From: Thermoproteota archaeon
Lineage (GTDB): Archaea > Korarchaeota > JAOZGF01 > JAOZFZ01
Reading direction: 5' to 3'
Length of the DNA stretch: 64,000 nucleotides
NCBI GenBank assembly: GCA_027492035.1
Contig: JAOZFT010000004.1
Span: 62,001 to 126,000, forward strand
Part shown: in pieces, positions 44,598 through 52,486 of the stretch
Position numbering within the stretch: position 1 is the first letter of the stretch
How the letters are laid out: each line of letters begins with the position of its first letter
Made by a program: the position numbers and the translations under genes
The notes under the pieces: generated by a model
Told to the model about the DNA's origin: nothing
The model's input: the letters and a program-made list of their open reading frames with translations, nothing else
Databases searched by the model: none

Positions 44598-45581
44598 TTA
44601 GGTTTGGGCTGTGTAGTCGTAAAAGCCTCTGCCTGTTTTCTTTCCCCATCTTCCCAGGTGGTAAAGTTGTTTAATTATCTGTACCGGTTTCATTTGGACC
44701 AAGCCGCCCCAAGCTTCTTTCAAGCTTTCTTGTACATGGTAAATCACGTCTATTCCTATCGTGTCAGTTAACTCAAAGGGGCCCATGGGCCAACCTGCCC
44801 CTACTTTCATTGCTAAGTCGATATCCCTGGGGGAAGCTATCCCTTCTTCATACAAAGCGTAGGCTTCGTTTAAGGCTTTTGCTAATATGCGGTTGACTAT
44901 AAATCCTGGTGTTTCTTTCACTTTTATTGGCTGCATTAGATATCTTTCATTTCTTAATGTTCTTAGGAAATCTAGGGTGTCGTCGACTACATCATACCTT
45001 GTTTCTAGGCCGGGTATGACTTCTATTAAGGGAAGAACTGTGGCTGGGTTGAAAAAGTGAATCCCTATTACTTTTTCAGGCCTGGTTGTGGCTGAAGCTA
45101 TTTCCGTTACTGAAAGAGTGGATGTATTAGTCGCTAAGATTGTTTTTTCTGGACATATCAGGTCTATTTCTTTGAAAACCTTCTTTTTTATGTCTATTCT
45201 TTCAACAACAGCTTCAATGACTAGATCCACGTCTTTAAATTCATTGTAGGAGTCTGTTACTTTTATTTTCCCCAGTATTTTTTCTTTCCTTTCTGGGGTG
45301 TAAGTTGGCTTCAACCTTTCTTTTATTTGTTTTTTCTGTTCATCCGTAAGTTTTATCCCGTCTTTTTCCTCTATTCTTTTTATTTCATTATCTGCTTTGT
45401 GGAGATGGTATTCCACTAACTTATCTAGGCTTTTTTTTATCCTTTCCAACCCTTTTAAAGCTAGATCCATGTTTATGTCCTTTAATACAACATCTAAGTT
45501 ATTTATAGCCATTATTTCTGCTATTTGACTTCCCATAACCCCTGCCCCTACAACCCCTACTTTCCTTATGAACAGAACCAT
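44598..45581 (-). CDS. 3-hydroxyacyl-CoA dehydrogenase
   Basis: 327 residues. The Rossmann NAD motif is GVVGAGVMGSQIAE (residues 8-21). The catalytic core follows: LATNTSTLSVTEIA, then HFFNPATVLPLIEVIPG with the active-site His, and ETPGFIVNRIL. The C-terminal domain ends GFYDY. Residues 60-100 hold a charged helical insert (RIEEKDGIKLTDEQKKQ...) somewhat longer than in short bacterial FadB-like single-domain forms. It oxidises 3-hydroxyacyl-CoA. It is the first gene of the leftward beta-oxidation cluster; no thiolase is seen in the window. Confidence 0.93.
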   Translation of the reverse strand: MVLFIRKVGVVGAGVMGSQIAEIMAINNLDVVLKDINMDLALKGLERIKKSLDKLVEYHLHKADNEIKRIEEKDGIKLTDEQKKQIKERLKPTYTPERKEKILGKIKVTDSYNEFKDVDLVIEAVVERIDIKKKVFKEIDLICPEKTILATNTSTLSVTEIASATTRPEKVIGIHFFNPATVLPLIEVIPGLETRYDVVDDTLDFLRTLRNERYLMQPIKVKETPGFIVNRILAKALNEAYALYEEGIASPRDIDLAMKVGAGWPMGPFELTDTIGIDVIYHVQESLKEAWGGLVQMKPVQIIKQLYHLGRWGKKTGRGFYDYTAQT

Positions 45582-45689
45582 CCTTTAAACACCACCATTT
45601 AGTTTTTGTTCAGAAAACTCCATGGAAATAATTGAAGGCAATGAATATTTAAATGAAGAAGTGAAAAAGTTGCTTAAGTAAAAATTTTT

Positions 45690-46376
45690 TCAAGTATCCG
45701 GTAATTTCTTCCTTATTACTAAACCGTGCCAAGTTAAGTCAAGGTTTTGTGTCGAAGAAGATGCAGTAGTTTTTTGTTTTCGCGGAATCAGCGTATCTGA
45801 AGGAATTGGGGTATGAATTAAGAGCTCTTTTTGTTGCCCATATTGAAGGATGGCACGTTCTTTAAAGAAAGAGGGTAATGGATTTTGGTGTAAGTAACGC
45901 TTTGGCTTTAACAATGTATAGTGGCTTTTTGTTAGGAATTGTTGACTCTTCTCCCCCCTCAAAATTTCTATGGCTTCTTTTATGACTTTTTCGACGGGAA
46001 ACCCGAGGCCTAATCCTTCACAAGATGAATCTACATAAACAAAATACTTTTTCGAGTTAAAAGTAAAGATTGCTTCTTCTGGTTTATACTTTTTTAAAGG
46101 AGAGGTTTGGACATAAAAAGGAAATGTTTTACAAGCAACGGGTTTAACTCCTTGAATAGTGCATAAGTTGTTTTTTAAAAAAACACAGGAACCATCAACT
46201 CTTCTTTTTAAGTAAATTTTTCCTTTTCTAACCTCTAAATAGTTTGAATAATATTTCAGAAAGAAGGGAAGTTCTCCTGAATTTATTGGAACCCAGTAAT
46301 GTCTGCAGCATTTGCCGCAGCCTAAACATAACCAATATTTCACGTGTCTCCAAGGAATGAGCCATTTGTTCCACAT
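45690..46376 (-). CDS. YkgJ-like cysteine-rich metal-binding protein
   Basis: 228 residues. Cysteine pattern CLGCGKCCRH near residue 17, then CVFLKNNLCTIQGVKPVACKTFPF near 65-88, typical of the YkgJ (putative zinc- or iron-chelating) family. The C-terminal 60 residues are a low-complexity Ser/Thr/Lys tail. Function of the family is not settled. It is divergent from moaB and is not clearly part of the beta-oxidation cluster. Confidence 0.75.
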   Translation of the reverse strand: MWNKWLIPWRHVKYWLCLGCGKCCRHYWVPINSGELPFFLKYYSNYLEVRKGKIYLKRRVDGSCVFLKNNLCTIQGVKPVACKTFPFYVQTSPLKKYKPEEAIFTFNSKKYFVYVDSSCEGLGLGFPVEKVIKEAIEILRGEKSQQFLTKSHYTLLKPKRYLHQNPLPSFFKERAILQYGQQKELLIHTPIPSDTLIPRKQKTTASSSTQNLDLTWHGLVIRKKLPDT

Positions 46377-46553
46377 TTTTTATCCCTGAAGACACACTAA
46401 AATCATCTGGAGAGGGAGGTAAGAAACCTTTATATAGTTTTAAAGAAAACTTTCTCTCAAAAATTTTTAAGGAAAACCTACAGTTCCTCTCAATAAAATT
46501 TTCTAATATGTTTTCTTTCTCTTATAAAGGTTTAACTAAAGTAGGGGGAAATA

Positions 46554-47090
46554 TTGAAAAATAAAGAAACAACTTCTTTTATCCATAAAGAGAAGGCACC
46601 TAAGGAATTCTCTTTCGGCATAATAATAGTAAGCGATTCCAGGTTTCAACAAGTTTTAAAGCGGAAGGAGATAATTGATGAAAGTGGCAGAGTGCTTGAA
46701 GAAGCTTTGAAAAAGGATGGGCATAAAAAGGTTTTCGAATTTATTTTACCTGATGATAAAGAGATAATAATGGCTTTTGTTAAATTTATAGCGAAAAAAG
46801 AGAATTTAGACACCTTAATTTTTATAGGAGGAACAGGCATTTCCAATAGAGACGTGACAATCGAGGCTTTGGAGGAAGTTTCTGAAAAGAAAATGAAGGG
46901 ATTTGGTGAAATTTTCAGGTTCCTCAGTTATAAAGAGATAGGCTCAAGCGCCATTTTATCAAGAGCTGAAGCTTATATTTATCATGGAAAAATTATTTAC
47001 TGTTTACCAGGCTCACCTAATGCCGTGAAAGTAGCACTACCATTAATACTTAAAGAAACAGGGCATGTTTTAAGACATTTAAAGGAATAG
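46554..47090 (+). CDS. moaB: Molybdopterin biosynthesis protein MoaB
   Basis: 178 residues. Adenylates molybdopterin before metal insertion in archaea. The MoaB/MogA fold is shown by FGIIIVSDSR, IFIGGTGISNRDVTIEAL (the GGTG motif), GFGEIFRFLSYKEIGSSAILSRA and IYCLPGSPNAVKVAL. It serves the tungsten/molybdenum pterin cofactor of AOR-type enzymes such as that at 15.4 kb. TTG start after GGGGGAA; TATA-like CTTATAAAGG lies about 30 bases upstream. Confidence 0.93.
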   Translation: MKNKETTSFIHKEKAPKEFSFGIIIVSDSRFQQVLKRKEIIDESGRVLEEALKKDGHKKVFEFILPDDKEIIMAFVKFIAKKENLDTLIFIGGTGISNRDVTIEALEEVSEKKMKGFGEIFRFLSYKEIGSSAILSRAEAYIYHGKIIYCLPGSPNAVKVALPLILKETGHVLRHLKE

Positions 47091-47552
47091 GCAGAATCAG
47101 GGGGAGGCGGGAACTTGGAAGTGGATACGAACAAAGTACTGAATAAGAACGAACTCATGAAAATTTTTAAAGTACTGAAGTGAAGAAGCTGGAGAAATCT
47201 GGACAGGAGTAATGAATCTCAGTAAGAAGGGCTGCCCTTTAATGAAGAAATAAATTGGCACCTCTTGAAGGTGCTGAAAGAAATCGAAACTATGGCATGG
47301 AGGTGATAAGTTTCCCGTAAAAATTGAGAAAAACTGGAGGTACATTGAAAAAGATTGAAAATTAAGCCTCTTTCCCCTTCTTCAGATGACCCAGTTGAAG
47401 GGTCTCTACATCTCATTTTATAAAAGGGGTAATTTCTCTTTAAAAATCTTTCTACTTAAGTGAGGGAGTAAAAGTTAAACTTTTTGAAAACTCTGGATTC
47501 TTGTTTCATGTTTTCGAAAAATTGCTTTCAAAGATTAGTGAGGAGTTAGTTT
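47091..47552. other. Intergenic region between moaB and the DUF460 gene
   Basis: 462 bases. The left half holds the gene relic described separately. The right half (about 47360-47552) shows no coding evidence on either strand; it contains a TATA-like TTTATAAA on the minus strand near 47417. No RNA gene was recognised. Confidence 0.4.
47115..47358 (+). pseudogene. Decayed small gene (frameshifted relic)
   Basis: A strong ribosome-binding stretch (GGGGGAGGCGGG) precedes a TTG frame that reads MEVDTNKVLNKNELMKIFKVLK and stops. Protein-like pieces continue in other frames: KKLEKSGQE, NEEINWHLLKVLKEIETMA and GGDKFPVKIEKNWRYIEKD, ending at a TGA. At least three frame changes would be needed to join them, so this looks like the relic of an 80-residue gene. 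Parent family not recognised. Confidence 0.4.
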
Positions 47553-48806
47553 TCAGTTACGCCATTTTTCTTCACGGTATTTCTTGATGTATTTTTTAAA
47601 CCAAGTTTTGAGATCTTCTTGTTTTGTTCTTTCGTAAATGTACCCTACAGTTTTGTTATTTATTTTTAGGGGTTCCAGGTTTAATTTGTTTGCATCTAAA
47701 ATGGTGAACCTCCTCCGTTTTCCCGTTTCAGTTTTTTTAGATGGATGGTTACTAATTATTGCTTTTACACCTGTTCTTCTCAAGAAATTAACACCATCTG
47801 TATCTTTGACGAGAGGGTTTTTTACGTAAACCATGGTAAACCCTTTTATTGGTAATCTTTCATTTACAGCATGGATTTTTTCCAACGTTAAATTCTCGAT
47901 TAATGGGACAAAGACTATGGTTTTTTTATTTAGTGCCTCGTTTAGTTTTTGTACAAGTAGTTTAAGTTCTCTTAATGTTTTTTTCAGGGAAATGTTTTCT
48001 TTACTTACTTTCTTGAAGTTTTCAATTAATTTCTTTATTTTCATATCCCTTATAAATAACTCTCTGTCTTTGCTGATTCTCTGGTTCCTTTGCTTTTTGA
48101 ATTCTTCAATTTGGTAGAGATAGGTGTTTATTTTTTCTTTGAGTGCATTCATTTCTGAGACCAGATTTTTGTTTTCTACTCTTAATCTTTCTATTTCGGC
48201 TTCTTTTGCCTTTAACTTAAGTTCAAGATCCTGAAGTGGCAAGTTTTTAGGTTTACCTCCCCTTCTTTGGATAGAAATTTTTCTTGTTTTCCCTTTTTCA
48301 AGCTTCGCAATTGCGTTACAAATGGAGACACCACGTAAAACAGCGGCTTTTAACTCATCACCGTATAGTTTACCCTTTTTTTCTAAGGAGTGGATATCTA
48401 TTCTTTCCAATAAGTTTTTGTAAGCCTTGTATGCTTTTCTAGCAGCTGTATAGGCATCTTTTTCGTGTTGACCCCATTTATTGATTTTTAAACTGTTCAA
48501 GCCTTCAGAAAAAATTTCTAGTTTTTCTTCCTTCGACAAGTCTTTCTTTGGTGCATATATTTGGCTATTCAGAATCCTTGCCACTTTATACACTACTCTA
48601 GACGGGTTTTTCTTGTCGACAGCAATAATTAAAGGATTCCCCATTTTTGAAATTAACTGAACCACTGCTGGGAAACTGGGCTTCCTTAACTGTGTCTTAA
48701 ATATTAATTCACCCTTTAAATTAAGAATAGCTAAACCTGTTGTGTCGCCAGGGTCTACACCTACAATTAAGTATTTACTTACCCTGTTCTTTTTCAGGCA
48801 ATTCAC
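47553..48806 (-). CDS. DUF460 family protein with RNase H-like domain
   Basis: 417 residues. The N-terminal domain starts YLIVGVDPGDTTGLAILNLKG, an RNase H/RuvC-like first strand with Asp, followed by the EKDAYTAARKAYKAY helix with further acids (residues about 10-135). A basic linker and a coiled coil (about 200-290) lead to a C-terminal domain with YVKNPLVKDTDGVNFLRRTGVKAIIS. The family usually exceeds 600 residues, so this is a compact form. Nuclease activity is possible from the acids seen; function is otherwise unknown. GTG start. Confidence 0.72.
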   Translation of the reverse strand: MNCLKKNRVSKYLIVGVDPGDTTGLAILNLKGELIFKTQLRKPSFPAVVQLISKMGNPLIIAVDKKNPSRVVYKVARILNSQIYAPKKDLSKEEKLEIFSEGLNSLKINKWGQHEKDAYTAARKAYKAYKNLLERIDIHSLEKKGKLYGDELKAAVLRGVSICNAIAKLEKGKTRKISIQRRGGKPKNLPLQDLELKLKAKEAEIERLRVENKNLVSEMNALKEKINTYLYQIEEFKKQRNQRISKDRELFIRDMKIKKLIENFKKVSKENISLKKTLRELKLLVQKLNEALNKKTIVFVPLIENLTLEKIHAVNERLPIKGFTMVYVKNPLVKDTDGVNFLRRTGVKAIISNHPSKKTETGKRRRFTILDANKLNLEPLKINNKTVGYIYERTKQEDLKTWFKKYIKKYREEKWRN

Positions 48807-48934
48807 CCTCTAACTTATTGCTAAACAAGGTTACAGGTTTTTAAGTATGGAAGAATTATTTAAAACGTCACCCTTTTTTAAAAATAGTTCTTTCCTAAAA
48901 ATTAATGAAAGCAACTCTACTCTGAGGGAAAGAA

Positions 48935-50308
48935 ATGATTAAATTGTTTCCTAAACCAATAGTTTCTTATTTTTTGATTTATTTAATTTTTTCAGGTTTT
49001 GTTGCACCCTTCCAGTCTTATTCCTCGGAGAATTCAAATAGAAAGTTTAGTTTTTCAGGAAATGGAATAAAAATAGAGTTCTACTTGTCTAAAAATGTTT
49101 ACTTCACATCTGAAAACATAGATGTTCTGAATTTCTCTATTAAAAACAATAGAGATGACTCTGTTTTTCTTTCCAGTATAGAGTTTTTTTGGTACTGGCG
49201 CCCTATAAGGTGGAGTATAAAGAAATATTTACGTGGAGGCTCCCAATACTCCATAAAGAAGTTGTCTCTAGAGATACCTGGAAACTTAGAAACAAAAATA
49301 TATCCTTTTAGGGTATATGTTTATTTGGTGAAAGGAAATTCCTCAAGTAGCGAAATTTTCTCTGTCAAAAGCCCAGAATTCTACATAGTTGTGAGAAGGA
49401 GTATTTATTCATGCGAAATTGAACAGTTTAAGTTTCCAAAAGTTGTTGAAAGAGGATCTTCTTCAGATTTCAGCTTTGATTTGAAAAATACCGGTAATAA
49501 AGAAATAGAAGAAGTGAATTTATCAGTCGTGGTCACCAATTCCACTTTATTATCTATTAAGAAAAAAATCCATCTGAAAAGTGAAGATACACTTACCCTC
49601 GAATTTAACTTTACTGTACCTTACACTGTAGCAACAGGTTACCAGAAATATTTTGTTACTTTAGAATTCCATGGTTTTCAAGTAACAAGAGAAGGGGACT
49701 TGTTTATTTCGCCTGGAAAAAGGGAAATAGTAGAGTTAAATATTGAGTTAGCTAAGGAAAATTTCAAAAAAGCATATTTAACATACCAAACCAGTAGAAA
49801 TGATGGATTAATCGATAATCAGTTAGAAGCTTTATATACAGCGTTAAAAATTGAAGAAGAAAATATGATGAAAATGTATAACCAATCAAATTTTGGAGAT
49901 GCAGGTGAAAAAGCAAAGGAAGTGAATAACTTATCTAAACAATTAATTTTGTTAATTTACAAAAAATATTTAAGTGAGGCGGAAAGGAAACTAAATGAGG
50001 CAAGGAAACTGTTCAATGCTGCTGTTTCAGCCGGAGTACACAGGAATACCTTGTTTAAAGCTGAGAAATTAATAAATCAATCAATGGAGGAGATAAGGGG
50101 AGGATATTCTTCATTTAATCAAACAATAAACGAAATCAAGAAACATAGCTTCAAATCTCTTAACTTGTCTCAGGAGGCTGAACTGGAAATAAAGGATGCA
50201 TTTGAAAGAACTAGAAAGATTCAAGCACAAACTTTAGTTTTAATTTTTTCAATAATTTCATTGATTATATTCCTTGTTCTGGTTGTTATAGAGCTTTATT
50301 TAGCTTGA
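48935..50308 (+). CDS. Membrane-anchored extracytoplasmic protein with coiled coil
   Basis: 457 residues, not recognised. Hydrophobic N-terminal signal (residues 8-28), then two beta-sandwich-like regions; the second (about 165-255: VVERGSSSDFSFDLKNTGNKEIEEVNLSV) resembles CARDB/NEW3-type adhesion modules. A helical coiled-coil region (about 268-425) and a C-terminal membrane segment (LVLIFSIISLIIFLVLVVIELYLA) follow. The architecture parallels the large protein of the ABC operon at 7.6-9.9 kb, so both may belong to the cell envelope. Many Asn-x-Ser/Thr sites. Confidence 0.65.
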   Translation: MIKLFPKPIVSYFLIYLIFSGFVAPFQSYSSENSNRKFSFSGNGIKIEFYLSKNVYFTSENIDVLNFSIKNNRDDSVFLSSIEFFWYWRPIRWSIKKYLRGGSQYSIKKLSLEIPGNLETKIYPFRVYVYLVKGNSSSSEIFSVKSPEFYIVVRRSIYSCEIEQFKFPKVVERGSSSDFSFDLKNTGNKEIEEVNLSVVVTNSTLLSIKKKIHLKSEDTLTLEFNFTVPYTVATGYQKYFVTLEFHGFQVTREGDLFISPGKREIVELNIELAKENFKKAYLTYQTSRNDGLIDNQLEALYTALKIEEENMMKMYNQSNFGDAGEKAKEVNNLSKQLILLIYKKYLSEAERKLNEARKLFNAAVSAGVHRNTLFKAEKLINQSMEEIRGGYSSFNQTINEIKKHSFKSLNLSQEAELEIKDAFERTRKIQAQTLVLIFSIISLIIFLVLVVIELYLA

Positions 50309-50348
50309 TATTTTAATTTCCGAAATTTTTACAGGAAAAGAACTGTTT

Positions 50349-51242
50349 TCATCTATAACCTATGAGATACTCCTTTACTTCATTTAAATCTTTTTTAACT
50401 CCTAATTTCTTTCTAAAGAAATCCAGAATTGTTTTTATATCTCTTTCTAAAAGGAAATATGAACCATAATCATTTTTTGTAACCCATTGAGCCCAATCTA
50501 TCACAGTTATTTTATCAAGTTCCTCAATTAAGATGTTGTATTGATTAAGATCACCATGCACAATTTGAACAGTTTCCAGCCAAAATTTTATTTCCTCCAT
50601 TATTTGTTCCAATAACTTTTCGGGGTGTAATATTTTCCAGTAGGAGTTAACAAGCATTTCCCCCTTTATTTTTTCTGTTAATAGAACTTGTCTAAACTGG
50701 AAAATAGGCTTCGGGACCTTCGCTTTTCTTGGATAAAGTTTTTTTAAAGCTTTAAATTCTCTTTTAGCTAATTCTTTGGACGTTTCATAGCTCCAGTAAG
50801 GAGAAGAGACATTTCTTAACAAGCGGTACCTCTTTACCTTCTTAAACGCAGGCATTCCCACTTTCAAAACCTTTACTGCAACTTCTTCATCTTTACTTGT
50901 TAAGCCTTCATACACTTTAGATTCTTTTCCAACCCCTAGTTCTTTGCCTATGTAAACCAGTACATTCATTTCTCCGAGTAATCTTAAAGTTAAAACATCG
51001 AAGGCTACAGGTGTAAGCTTAAAGCCTACATAGGGTTTACTGCTTAACCTCACCAGTTTCTTTTTATTGAGATTTTTCATTATTTTCTGTGTAAGAGTTG
51101 AAGAAAAACTTGTTCTTTTAGCAACTTCTTTAAGAGGTATAAGGAGGAAGTGTTGTGAAAGCTTCTCGGCTTCCGAAAGGAAGGTTAGTTCTTTGGATGT
51201 TAAGTTTTTAGCTATGTACCCAATTGTTTTAGCAAAGAACAT
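50349..51242 (-). CDS. rio2: RIO2-type serine protein kinase
   Basis: 297 residues. An N-terminal winged-helix domain (about 1-85) is followed by a RIO kinase domain: nucleotide loop GVGKESKVYEG, Lys in EVAVKVLKVG, hinge LTEKIKGEML, catalytic VHGDLNQYNIL and metal-binding VIDWAQWV. RIO2 works in maturation of the small ribosomal subunit. It follows the HTH/S-layer-like regulator by 13 bases on the same strand, probably in one transcript. Confidence 0.93.
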   Translation of the reverse strand: MFFAKTIGYIAKNLTSKELTFLSEAEKLSQHFLLIPLKEVAKRTSFSSTLTQKIMKNLNKKKLVRLSSKPYVGFKLTPVAFDVLTLRLLGEMNVLVYIGKELGVGKESKVYEGLTSKDEEVAVKVLKVGMPAFKKVKRYRLLRNVSSPYWSYETSKELAKREFKALKKLYPRKAKVPKPIFQFRQVLLTEKIKGEMLVNSYWKILHPEKLLEQIMEEIKFWLETVQIVHGDLNQYNILIEELDKITVIDWAQWVTKNDYGSYFLLERDIKTILDFFRKKLGVKKDLNEVKEYLIGYR

Positions 51243-51255
51243 TTATTTTTCCCTT

Positions 51256-52173
51256 CTAGAAGAAAGTTTCTTCTAACACGTCATAGTTGTCTATTTCTCC
51301 ATCACTATCCATATCTTTTCCTAAAAAGACAGCTGCATAATTTGTGGATGTGTTAACTTGAACTTCCTCCTTTTTGCCAAGAGTTAAATTCTGTAAAGCT
51401 AAAAGGGCTGTTTTTGTGCCGTGAAGACTTAAACCAGCTATTAATAGCAAAGCATATCTCTCGTTGTAGGGGTTTTGAATTTTCTCCAACACCCCCACTG
51501 CTTCGTCGGTGTAGTTCTTGTTTGTTAAAGAGGAAGAAACACGGTGATTAGCTACGTCAAAGAAGACAGGTAATAGGGAATTGATTTTATCCGTTAACAT
51601 GTTCGAGATTGGGCCACCTATTAAAATAAGGCTTCGTTCTATTTCTGAAATTTCCACCCTATAATCCACATCCATGTAAATACTTATTGGACTCAACCTT
51701 GTACTGAATAAACCGAGTAAGTAGGTTACTTGAGCAGCTAAATATGCATCTTTTGCTCTGTGCCCGTATTTCCCGTGAAGATCCGGTGAACCCACAACCA
51801 CATCGACATCTACTTTACCTTGAGTTATGAAATAATTTAGGGGGAACGGGGTTTGTTTATCTTCAACCTGGTTATGTATTAAACCCTGTTCAGGTTGCTC
51901 ACTTAAAAAGAGAATATAGGTTTTGGATGTAGGGGCGAGAAACTTCGTTTCTATTCCCTTCCTATGTATTTTCCTTACAGTTTTCACTAATCCTTCTCTT
52001 TTTAGAATTGAAATGTGGTAATATAATCGTTGCTCGTTTATGTTTAGTTCCTTAGCTAGTTTTTTCGTGTAAAGAGGTTTCTTAGCTAACCTTCTAAGTA
52101 TTTCGACGCGTGTGGGGTGAGCTAATGCTTTTAGTTCATTTATAGTGAGTAATTTAAACTTTTTATTAATCAC
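51256..52173 (-). CDS. ArsR-like HTH regulator fused to an S-layer-like domain with EF-hand-type end
   Basis: 305 residues. Residues 8-75 are an ArsR-type winged helix (LAHPTRVEILRRLAKKPLYTKKLAKELNINEQRLYYHISILKREGLV). The remainder (about 110-285) resembles archaeal S-layer-protein modules: VVVGSPDLHGKYGHRAKDA, LILIGGPISNMLTDKIN, NPYNERYALLLIAGLSLHGTKTALLAL. The last residues, DMDSDGEIDNYDVLE, have the spacing of a calcium-binding EF-hand/dockerin loop. No signal peptide or membrane segment, so a surface-type domain appears to serve as a cytoplasmic sensor. It is upstream of rio2. Confidence 0.7.
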   Translation of the reverse strand: MINKKFKLLTINELKALAHPTRVEILRRLAKKPLYTKKLAKELNINEQRLYYHISILKREGLVKTVRKIHRKGIETKFLAPTSKTYILFLSEQPEQGLIHNQVEDKQTPFPLNYFITQGKVDVDVVVGSPDLHGKYGHRAKDAYLAAQVTYLLGLFSTRLSPISIYMDVDYRVEISEIERSLILIGGPISNMLTDKINSLLPVFFDVANHRVSSSLTNKNYTDEAVGVLEKIQNPYNERYALLLIAGLSLHGTKTALLALQNLTLGKKEEVQVNTSTNYAAVFLGKDMDSDGEIDNYDVLEETFF

Positions 52174-52486
52174 CTTTTTCCACCTAAAGTTTAAATTTTC
52201 TTATAACGGTATAAATTTTTTTTAGTTCTCTATTTTGAATACAGCTTCTTATTTCAATGAAAAACTCGAAGAAGATCACAGAGAAAAGGAAAGATAAATG
52301 TAGAATAATGAAACTTTATTCAGTGATTGTGCAAATGGATTGTATGATTTCACGTTTCTTATCTGTTTTAACAATCTTTAAATGAAGATTTTTATAAGAG
52401 CAATCAGTCTCTGAAAGTGTTTTACTTAATTTAGGGGGATACATGATCCTTCAACTAGCCATTTTCATTGAGTGGGGGAAACAAAC
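52174..52486. other. Divergent region between the HTH regulator and glmS
   Basis: 313 bases without a supported gene. A TATA-like TTTTTATAAG at 52389-52398 is the likely glmS promoter, leaving a leader of roughly 65 bases. A 22-codon frame starting at 52443 overlaps the glmS start in another frame and is probably chance. No glmS ribozyme is expected in archaea and none was recognised. Confidence 0.45.

Noticed and set aside
47219-47416. Minus-strand frame of 65 codons opposite the moaB-adjacent relic
   Set aside because: It has no ribosome-binding site, and its Ser/Phe-rich composition is typical of antisense frames in this genome.
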